From the NCBI GenBank assembly GCA_050942625.1, contig JBMNNS010000067.1, forward strand, positions 1-8,947: 8,947 bases of DNA, given 5' to 3'. Below the pieces are notes generated by a model, which worked only from the letters and a program-made list of their open reading frames with translations, was not told the DNA's origin and did no database searches. Below, in pieces: positions 1 through 4,586 of the stretch (position 1 is its first letter; each line of letters opens with the position of its first letter). The translations under genes were made by a program, and so were the position numbers. Source of the stretch: JBMNNS01 sp050942625. Its GTDB lineage: Bacteria; Bacillota; Dethiobacteria; DTU022; UBA8154.

Positions 1-525
1 CTGCTGGTACATTTGGTGGACAGGGTGATCAGGTTCCACTGTATAACCAAACAAGTAACTGAGATCATCCCAGGGAGCAATAGCCAGGATAGCCTCCAGG
101 TTATGGGAATAATAGCCTCCCCCTATAACCCCAAGATCTTCTGTTATAGCAGATATTATCGGTTGGATCAGCTTATTGGCTGTATCAATGCGTTCTGCCT
201 TCGTTAGGGCTGGATCAGTTTCAATTTTTAATAGTTGGTCCACTATACCTGAAAATTCTTTTTCAAATTGGTATGAAACTGAGCGAAGTTGCTCATATGT
301 ATCATGCAAAAATATTTGATAAGATAAATTGTAACTTTCATAGCCATAGAGGATGAAGATGATGATTAAATAAACGGCAACTAACCCTACAACACGTTTG
401 AAAAGGCTGTAATTGTTTGGCTCCACCAAAAAGATCACTAACCTTTCTACAATAATTATAGCAATTATAGCGTCCGGTAGTTTTAAGTTCCCCTTTATCG
501 TCTGCCCCGCCGCATTATCAAACAT
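1..525 (-). CDS. N-terminal part of a membrane-anchored sensor protein (probable histidine kinase or similar), truncated by window edge
   Basis: An open minus-strand frame runs from ATG at 525-523 to position 1 without a stop, giving 175 residues of a longer protein. A soluble N-terminus is followed by one clear transmembrane segment at about residues 45-61 (VGLVAVYLIIIFILYG). A helical, charged stretch (about 70-130) and then GGGYYSHNLEAILAIAP (about 136-151) come next. The later part resembles the extracytoplasmic sensor regions found ahead of HAMP/PAS/kinase modules in clostridial sensor kinases; that link is from memory of the family, and no kinase or cyclase domain is visible here. An ATG at 531 is also in frame, but AGGGG (536-532) directly abuts it and lies 6 nt from the ATG at 525, so 525 is preferred. 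An in-frame TAG at 537-535 excludes any earlier start. The output domain cannot be known from this window. Confidence 0.72.
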   Translation of the reverse strand, partial: MFDNAAGQTIKGNLKLPDAIIAIIIVERLVIFLVEPNNYSLFKRVVGLVAVYLIIIFILYGYESYNLSYQIFLHDTYEQLRSVSYQFEKEFSGIVDQLLKIETDPALTKAERIDTANKLIQPIISAITEDLGVIGGGYYSHNLEAILAIAPWDDLSYLFGYTVEPDHPVHQMYQQ

Positions 526-665
526 GTTCATCCCCTATTTAATTATCAGCAAATAACAAACTGCAGCCTTCACCTCCCTAAAAATGCCAAAGTTGAGTAG
601 TGGCACGAATAAAAATACATTTAACATTTGATTAACAATTCGTTAGTAGACCCCATATTTCCTGC

Positions 666-1472
666 TTAAGGTATCATTTTAATAAAAAAGAGTTCTTCGT
701 CAGCCAGGGAACTAAACTCCTTTTCGTTATAAGCCCCCTTCAAGTTAATTGTTAGCACCTGCTCTGCCCTGGTCCATACTGTTTCACTTTTTTCTGTTGA
801 AGGGATAAAGGTAAAGCGCGGGGGGTTGGACAAACGGGCCCGGCTTATCCCTTGTATGCAATCCCCCAGGCAGGGTGATCCGGTAACTTTCACATTAAGA
901 TCGTTAGAGTTTAGCAACCCGAAGTGATCTTCGGCTACTGAAGCCATTTTCACTGCCAGGGTTAATTGTGGACAGTCCTCCTGATGGTGGGCAAGGGCCA
1001 GTTTTTTTAGGTTTGCCTCCCTTTTTTCCCGGTCACTGCCCTTGATATAAGGGGTTTTTGGAGAAAAAATGGTATCCCGTTCAAAATAAGGTTTAATATC
1101 CAAAACAGGGGTCCCCCCAACAGCATCAAGACCCTCTACATAAAGATAATTATTTTCAATTTTATTTAATTTGGCGAGGGACATTGCTATTGGGTTTGGC
1201 CGTGCAAAAGCCCTCAAGGCAAAAACACCATATTCCGGCAAATCTTGGTTAACCCTGAAGGGTCTGGTCCTTAATATATTTCGTGGCGCTTTATGAAACC
1301 AGGCCAGCACCCAGATATGGGAATTTTTCTCAATGTGCAGGAGGGCATCCTGATACTGGGGAAACACCTCTACAATTGCATTCAGCCCCCCATGTGGCAT
1401 TTCCATAGGATCTTCGACTGAGGATATAACCCGCCCCACCGGTTTAAGTATAATGTTTTCTATGTTTTCCAT
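666..1472 (-). CDS. trmO: TrmO-type tRNA (N6-threonylcarbamoyladenosine(37)-N6)-methyltransferase domain fused to an FmdE-like domain
   Basis: A 268-residue protein. Residues about 8-140 form a TsaA/TrmO domain, which uses S-adenosylmethionine to methylate t6A37 in tRNAs decoding ACY codons. Visible hallmarks are RPNPIAMSLAKL (91-102) and GGTPVLDIKPY (119-129), matching the family's RPNPIG and DGTPVLDIKPY signatures. Residues about 155-225 do not belong to TrmO: the LAHHQEDCPQLTLAVKMA stretch (H162, H163, C167) and CLGDCIQG...PPRFTF (C201, C205) resemble the FmdE family, which binds metal through His/Cys. About 40 further residues follow. ATG at 1472 is preferred over the in-frame extension up to 1565 because AGGGG (1484-1480) sits 7 nt upstream and the extra 31 residues look non-coding. 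An 8-bp inverted repeat lies 30-50 nt upstream. The methyltransferase role rests on family motifs; the role of the fused domain is unknown. Confidence 0.85.
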   Translation of the reverse strand: MENIENIILKPVGRVISSVEDPMEMPHGGLNAIVEVFPQYQDALLHIEKNSHIWVLAWFHKAPRNILRTRPFRVNQDLPEYGVFALRAFARPNPIAMSLAKLNKIENNYLYVEGLDAVGGTPVLDIKPYFERDTIFSPKTPYIKGSDREKREANLKKLALAHHQEDCPQLTLAVKMASVAEDHFGLLNSNDLNVKVTGSPCLGDCIQGISRARLSNPPRFTFIPSTEKSETVWTRAEQVLTINLKGAYNEKEFSSLADEELFFIKMIP

Positions 1473-1501
1473 ATTAAATCCCCTGCCTTTTTCGTTAATA
1501 C

Positions 1502-1521
1502 CTATGCATTGGTATGCATAG
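1502..1521. promoter_or_regulatory. Perfect 8-bp inverted repeat with 4-nt spacer upstream of trmO
   Basis: CTATGCAT (1502-1509), TGGT, then ATGCATAG (1514-1521): a perfect 8-4-8 palindrome about 30 nt upstream of the trmO start and just downstream of a very AT-rich tract (1523-1552) that could hold the promoter. It could be an operator for a dimeric repressor, or a hairpin in the trmO leader. No T-tract follows on either strand, so it is not a terminator. Function is inferred from symmetry and position only. Confidence 0.45.
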
Positions 1522-1656
1522 CGGATATAAAAATAATTAAAATAATATAACACCAAACTAGCCAAACTGACTAAATCCTACTATTTCCTTCCCTCCCCTA
1601 TCCAACTTGTCTCCAGTCAACAATCTATCATATTTTATACTGTTTTGGCAAGCAAT

Positions 1657-2274
1657 TTAACAAAGAATATTAATTAAACCTACAGCTATTAAAATGAAGC
1701 CAGGAATAATATACCCTTTTTCACCCAATAGCCCCGTGGCATATTTTTCCCCAATTAGCAGACCTGTGAACAAAGCAAAAAATAAAGCTAACGTAACTAT
1801 TGGTATTAACAATAAAGAAAAACCGGCCAACCCAGCGCCAAAGCCAGCTCCTATGGCATCCAGGTTTAATGCAATACCAAGAAGAAGTGCCTCCCGCAAA
1901 TTTATATCCCCCGACCGATCTATGTCGGCATTTTCCGGTTCGCGGATAACTTGTAATACGAGACCAAACATTTTTAAATTTATTCTTAACAAAATTGGGC
2001 TGTTTTTGTATTTCTTCAAACCCTCAACTAATTGCCAAAGGCCAATCAGGATCAAAATGCTACCCCCAAGAATCCCTGCCAATTGAAGGGTAAAAAAAGC
2101 ACCGGCAAGTTGGCCTGCAAATATTGAAATTGTCATTGCCAGCGCAGAACATAATGTAATTAATACTATCGGAAAAAAAGTTATCTTAACCTTGCCAATC
2201 CCATAGGAAAGCCCCACGGCAAAACCGTCTACACTCAGGGCTACAGCTAATAATAAAGCTGCAAAAAACTCCAT
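1657..2274 (-). CDS. ytaF: YtaF-type sporulation membrane protein (MntP/YtaF family)
   Basis: A 205-residue integral membrane protein with two halves of about three transmembrane helices each (residues about 2-24, 33-55, 63-84 and 129-150, 153-175, 188-204). SVDGFAVGLSYG (14-25) and NLDAIGAGFGAGLAG (137-151) are the paired family motifs, each carrying a membrane Asp (D16, D139) equivalent to those in MntP-like exporters. Length and motifs fit B. subtilis YtaF (about 210 aa), an annotated sporulation membrane protein, better than the shorter MntP manganese exporters. The connecting loop contains a DxDxSGxIxxxE pattern (D117-E128). ATG at 2274 is chosen because GGAGGG (2287-2282) lies 7 nt upstream; a TTG at 2292 is in frame but overlaps this site. 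Substrate and role are not shown by the sequence. No yybP-ykoY manganese riboswitch is recognisable upstream. Confidence 0.85.
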   Translation of the reverse strand: MEFFAALLLAVALSVDGFAVGLSYGIGKVKITFFPIVLITLCSALAMTISIFAGQLAGAFFTLQLAGILGGSILILIGLWQLVEGLKKYKNSPILLRINLKMFGLVLQVIREPENADIDRSGDINLREALLLGIALNLDAIGAGFGAGLAGFSLLLIPIVTLALFFALFTGLLIGEKYATGLLGEKGYIIPGFILIAVGLINILC

Positions 2275-2402
2275 CCTGCCACCCTCCACCAATATGTTTA
2301 TGTGTTAGGTTATGATCACATTTATAGGAAGGTGAAAAAACAGGCAAGTTAAGATTAATAGAATTCCAAAAGGTTATAGAGGATTGAACTTAAAAAGACC
2401 CC

Positions 2403-2432
2403 AAAATACCCCTGTATTTTAAAGTAACAGGG
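2403..2432 (-). terminator. Weak candidate terminator after the macro-domain gene
   Basis: Directly after the stop codon at 2435-2433, the transcript can form either CCCTGT/ACAGGG (2432-2427 with 2415-2410) or a tighter 7-bp stem, AAAATAC/GTATTTT with a 4-nt loop (2420-2403). The two share bases and exclude each other. The following U-tract is short and interrupted, so termination efficiency is doubtful. Confidence 0.35.
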
Positions 2433-2963
2433 TTAGGTTAGACGTTCCAGCATTTGTTCGTGAACCGCCAAGTCCTGATCGTTATGAAGGACAAAAATCA
2501 CCCTTTTAACAGACTGCAGTTCTGGGATCATGCTTATTACTGTTTGCAGGGAAACTTCTGCTGCTTCTACAATAGGATAGCCAAAGATTCCGGTTGAAAT
2601 GGCCGGAAAAGCTATAGATTCAAGTTTTTTTTCCTCAGCAAGCCGCAGGGCATTGCGGTAGCAACTTCCCAAAAGTTCGGCCTCAGGTTTATCAACCCCG
2701 TAAACAGGGCCCAAGCAGTGGATAACGTGACGGTTAGGCAGGTTATGGGCCCCGGTGATGACTGCTTCACCAGTTTTTATTGGTGCCAAAGGGCGACATT
2801 CTCGCTCCAGGCCGGGCCCTGCAGCACGGTGGATAGCCCCGGCAACCCCGCCACCTGTTCTCAGTTGGGCATTGGCAGCATTAACAACGGCATCAATACC
2901 CTCCAAGGCTGCAATATTACCTTTAATACATTCTACTGTAACACCTGATATCATCTTTTTCAT
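2433..2963 (-). CDS. Macro-domain protein (ADP-ribose or O-acetyl-ADP-ribose binding/hydrolysis)
   Basis: A 176-residue single macro domain that should bind ADP-ribose or its derivatives in the cytoplasm. Visible motifs: VVNAAN (26-31), TGGGVAGAIHRAAGPGL (36-52), VIHCLGPVY (80-88) and AFPAISTGIFGYP (118-130), the phosphate-binding loop. The overall length matches E. coli YmdB (O-acetyl-ADP-ribose deacetylase). Two differences stand out. The adenine-contacting Asp in the early GD(I/V) motif is Asn (KGNIAAL, N16). The catalytic Asp of YmdB-like enzymes in GGGVDGAIH is Ala (A41), as in Af1521-like macro domains. Binding is therefore more certain than YmdB-type hydrolysis. Start ATG at 2963 has a perfect AGGAGG 9 nt upstream. 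It lies in its own transcription unit, since a csp terminator sits upstream of it. Confidence 0.9.
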   Translation of the reverse strand: MKKMISGVTVECIKGNIAALEGIDAVVNAANAQLRTGGGVAGAIHRAAGPGLERECRPLAPIKTGEAVITGAHNLPNRHVIHCLGPVYGVDKPEAELLGSCYRNALRLAEEKKLESIAFPAISTGIFGYPIVEAAEVSLQTVISMIPELQSVKRVIFVLHNDQDLAVHEQMLERLT

Positions 2964-2987
2964 TTGTTTTAACCTCCTTTTTCTTGT

Positions 2988-3000
2988 TACAAAAATTGTA
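2988..3000. promoter_or_regulatory. Small perfect palindrome upstream of the macro-domain gene
   Basis: TACAA-AAA-TTGTA (5-3-5) lies 25-37 nt upstream of the macro-domain start. A TACAAT sequence inside it could serve as a minus-strand -10 box, but no good -35 is found at 17 bp. It is a possible operator; AT-rich palindromes of this size are common by chance. Confidence 0.2.
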
Positions 3001-3051
3001 TCTACCCTGGCAACCCCTATTTTGAAAGGTTGGCGTCTACTTTTTTATGTG

Positions 3052-3080
3052 AAAAAAGGCACTCTCCAGGAAGTGCCTTT
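3052..3080 (-). terminator. Rho-independent terminator of the cold-shock gene
   Basis: On the minus strand AAAGGCACT (3080-3072), loop TCCTGGAG, AGTGCCTTT (3063-3055), followed by an uninterrupted T-run (revcomp of 3057-3052). The perfect 9-bp stem plus T-run lies about 40 nt after the csp stop, so it ends that transcript and insulates the macro-domain gene. A short T-rich stretch on the other strand could allow weak bidirectional action. Confidence 0.88.
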
Positions 3081-3096
3081 GCATTTTTTCATTTTA

Positions 3097-3131
3097 TTAC
3101 ACCATTGCGGCTATTTTCTACAGTGGTGTAA
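3097..3131 (-). other. Stem-loop spanning the csp stop codon
   Basis: The last csp codons (TTACACCACTG, 3131-3121) can pair with CAATGGTGTAA (3107-3097), an 11-bp stem with one G-U pair. The UAG stop opens the 13-nt loop. No T-run follows; the true terminator lies 17 nt further on. It could be a second 3' stem protecting the mRNA from exonucleases. Confidence 0.5.
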
Positions 3132-3315
3132 CATTGGCAGCCTGGGGCCCACGGCTTCCTTCCACAATTTCAAATTCTACTTTTTGTCCCTCTGCCAATG
3201 TTTTAAAACCCTCAATCTGAATCGCAGAGAAATGGACAAAAATATCGCTTCCATCCTCACGCTCGATAAAGCCATAACCCTTCTCTGCATTAAACCATTT
3301 TACTTTTCCTTCCAT
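3118..3315 (-). CDS. CspA-family cold-shock protein
   Basis: A 65-residue single cold-shock domain (OB fold) that binds single-stranded RNA and DNA and acts as an RNA chaperone. Both RNA-binding motifs are intact: RNP1 KGYGFIE (12-18) and RNP2 DIFVHF (24-29), after the usual EGKVKWFN start. Length and composition are typical. ATG at 3315 gives the canonical MEGKVKWF start, although AAGGAGG (3334-3328) lies 12 nt upstream. The preceding in-frame TTG (3318) would have 9-nt spacing, so initiation one codon earlier is possible. The gene is monocistronic, with a sigma-A-like promoter at 3471-3443, a leader of about 120 nt and a strong terminator at 3080-3052. A long structured leader is typical of cold-inducible csp mRNAs, which suggests but does not prove cold regulation. 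Confidence 0.95.
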   Translation of the reverse strand: MEGKVKWFNAEKGYGFIEREDGSDIFVHFSAIQIEGFKTLAEGQKVEFEIVEGSRGPQAANVTPL

Positions 3316-3344
3316 CAAAATCTTGGGCCTCCTTCAAATAATTT

Positions 3345-3432
3345 GATAAAAAAGTAGATTACCTTTATTACCTTCCGTCCTTATCTGAATCCCGAGGCCG
3401 CAAGATCTTTTCGGTCATTTCCACTTTTTATC
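3345..3432 (-). promoter_or_regulatory. Structured 5' leader of the cold-shock gene
   Basis: In the transcript GAUAAAAAGUGG (3432-3421) can pair with CUACUUUUUUAUC (3357-3345), about 12 bp with one bulge and one G-U, closing a loop of about 63 nt. The 3' arm ends 10 nt before the AAGGAGG site. The AU-rich closing stem is the sort of element that would respond to temperature. I infer a possible thermosensor by analogy with other csp leaders. Confidence 0.4.
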
Positions 3433-3442
3433 ACGCTTCTTA

Positions 3443-3471
3443 AATATACCACAAATTAATGGTTACCACAA
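3443..3471 (-). promoter_or_regulatory. Sigma-A-like promoter of the cold-shock gene
   Basis: Minus strand: -35 TTGTGG (3471-3466), 17-bp spacer, -10 TATATT (3448-3443). Transcription would begin near 3436, giving a leader of about 120 nt. The motif TTTGTGGTA occurs twice, once over the -35 and once ending in the -10 region, so a regulator-binding direct repeat is also possible. Confidence 0.6.
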
Positions 3472-3512
3472 ATAAAACAAGTAATTTTTCAAAACCAACA
3501 TCCTGGGTAACA

Positions 3513-4274
3513 TTATTTGATTCCGTTGCTTAGTTCGCCTATGCCATCTATTTTGACAGTAAAGGTATCTCCTTTTCGGATTGGCCCAATCCCCGCGGGC
3601 GTGCCCGTCATGATGACATCCCCCGGCAGTAGTGTCATACAGGCTGAAATAAAAGCCACTAATTCTTCGATGCTAAAAATAAAGTCCCCGGTCCAACCCC
3701 TTTGTACTTCCCGACCGTTAAGAATCCCAGACACCTTTAAGTTGTGAGGATCTTCAATTTCCGTTTCGATCCAGGGGCCCAGCGGGGCAAAGGTATCAAA
3801 GCTTTTGCTATAAGTCCACTGTCCATTTTTGGGCTGAAGGTCACGAGCTGTAACATCATTAGCACAGGTATAACCCCAGATAAAATCCCGTGCCTTTGCA
3901 ACTACAACATTTTTAGCCTTCTTCCCTATCACCAACCCTAGTTCAGCTTCATAATCAACCCTGCGGCTTTGCGGGGGATGCACAATCTGTTCCCCTGGAC
4001 CTATAACAGCAGTTGAGGGTTTTAAAAAAATGATCGGCACTTTCGGTATTTCCATATTAACTTCTTCAGCATGGCAGCGATAATTAAGGCCCACGCAAAT
4101 AATTTTAGTAGGCAAACAAGGTGGCAAAAGCTGCAGGGTTTCCAGGGGAAATGTGTTATCATTCCGGGAATAATCCCCGGGGGGTATCCCCTTCCAGGTT
4201 ATTTCATGAACCAGCTTATCCTCCAGTATCCCCCACCTATCCCTTGCATCCATCCTAAAACGTACTATTTTCAT
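3513..4274 (-). CDS. Fumarylacetoacetate hydrolase (FAH) family protein
   Basis: A 253-residue cytoplasmic enzyme of the FAH superfamily, which hydrolyses, decarboxylates or isomerises 2-oxo acids with a divalent metal. A small N-terminal domain (1-55) precedes the catalytic domain. Visible features: KIICVGLNYRCHAEEVN (57-73), FLKPSTAVIGPGE (83-95), the metal-binding DYEAELGLVIGK (E109, E111) with its third ligand in ANDVTARD (D140), the catalytic-type Lys in YSKSFD (K157), and GDVIMTGTPAGIGPI (218-232). Length and layout match FAHD1/YcgM-like single-domain members. Candidate activities include oxaloacetate or acylpyruvate turnover and 2-oxohepta-3-ene-1,7-dioate-type isomerisation; the sequence does not decide, and no aromatic-degradation genes are nearby. 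ATG at 4274 is preceded by GGGGGTG with about 7-nt spacing. The TTG at 4289 that extends the frame is rejected for lack of a site. Confidence 0.9.
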   Translation of the reverse strand: MKIVRFRMDARDRWGILEDKLVHEITWKGIPPGDYSRNDNTFPLETLQLLPPCLPTKIICVGLNYRCHAEEVNMEIPKVPIIFLKPSTAVIGPGEQIVHPPQSRRVDYEAELGLVIGKKAKNVVVAKARDFIWGYTCANDVTARDLQPKNGQWTYSKSFDTFAPLGPWIETEIEDPHNLKVSGILNGREVQRGWTGDFIFSIEELVAFISACMTLLPGDVIMTGTPAGIGPIRKGDTFTVKIDGIGELSNGIK

Positions 4275-4427
4275 ACAGGACACCCCCAATTATGTAGCAC
4301 CTGACAATTATTCCAAAGGCGAATATTTATTTCTACTTAAGGCAGTAATTTACCTTCTCCTGGTTTTAAAAAATATTATACCGGGATATAAAGAAGATCC
4401 CTCCAGGGGGAGAATACAACCAATTAA

Positions 4428-4466
4428 AGATTCTTCATTTCACTTCGTTCATTCAGAATGACAGGG
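4428..4466. repeat. Interspersed repeat of the 'GATTCTTC...TCAGAATGACAG' type
   Basis: Read on the plus strand this begins AGATTCTTCATTTCACTTCG and ends in CATTCAGAATGACAGGG. It resembles the short intergenic repeat 'TGTCATTCTGAGCGAAGCGAAGAATCT' that I recall from many clostridial and other bacterial genomes, with a few extra bases. ATTCT/AGAAT and TCATT/AATGA inverted arms let it fold. Only one copy is in the window, so repetition itself cannot be shown here. Confidence 0.55.
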
Positions 4467-4479
4467 TTTGGTACTTTTT

Positions 4480-4508
4480 CAGTGGTTTCGGGTTCGGACG
4501 GTCCACTG
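4480..4508. repeat. REP-like imperfect hairpin next to the interspersed repeat
   Basis: CAGTGG (4480-4485) and CCACTG (4503-4508) form a 6-bp stem around a 17-nt loop. A compact palindrome, GGAC-G-GTCC (4496-4504), overlaps the right arm. Sequences with GGACGGTCC followed by a TGTCAC-like tail occur at mobile REP elements and insertion-sequence ends in Firmicutes; here no transposase is present. It may be the remnant of a small element. Confidence 0.35.
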
Positions 4509-4519
4509 TCACACATAAC

Positions 4520-4555
4520 AAAAGGGCACGGGGTGCAATAATCCTGTGCCCTTGT
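4520..4555 (-). terminator. Rho-independent terminator downstream of the anti-sigma gene
   Basis: AAGGGCAC (minus strand, 4553-4546) pairs with GTGCCCTT (4529-4522), with flanking A/T pairs and one mismatch extending the stem, then TTTTGTT on the minus strand. The plus strand has a stronger run (TTGTTTTTT, 4552-4560), so it is probably bidirectional. It lies 31 nt after the anti-sigma stop. Confidence 0.8.
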
Positions 4556-4586
4556 TTTTTAGCTGAGGGAATTTATTGAAGGGTTT

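Larger units (their letters stand above)
4275..4586. other. 312-base gene-free region
   Basis: This gap contains no convincing open reading frame. From left to right it holds the leader of the FAH-family gene, a short G/C palindromic stretch (about 4398-4412), an interspersed repeat copy (4428-4466), a hairpin-forming REP-like stretch (4480-4508) and the terminator of the anti-sigma gene (4520-4555). A perfect TATAAT on the minus strand (4380-4375) might be the -10 of the FAH-family promoter, but no recognisable -35 sits 16-18 bp upstream of it. Confidence 0.6.

Noticed and set aside
1473..1565. 31-residue N-terminal extension of TrmO
   Set aside because: It crosses the inverted repeat and an AT-rich promoter-like tract, lacks a ribosome site, and the ATG at 1472 has AGGGG at 7 nt.
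2275..2432. Manganese (yybP-ykoY) riboswitch upstream of ytaF
   Set aside because: No matching conserved loops are visible in the minus-strand leader, and the gene is YtaF rather than a classical MntP.
2755..3357. A 200-codon plus-strand open frame across the macro-domain and csp genes
   Set aside because: It is antisense to two well-supported genes, runs through the csp terminator, has no ribosome binding site and its protein is low-complexity and unlike any family.
4289..4315. Promoter TTGGAA-16-CATAAT directly upstream of the FAH-family gene
   Set aside because: Transcription would begin inside the ribosome binding site, leaving almost no leader; the hexamers are probably coincidental.
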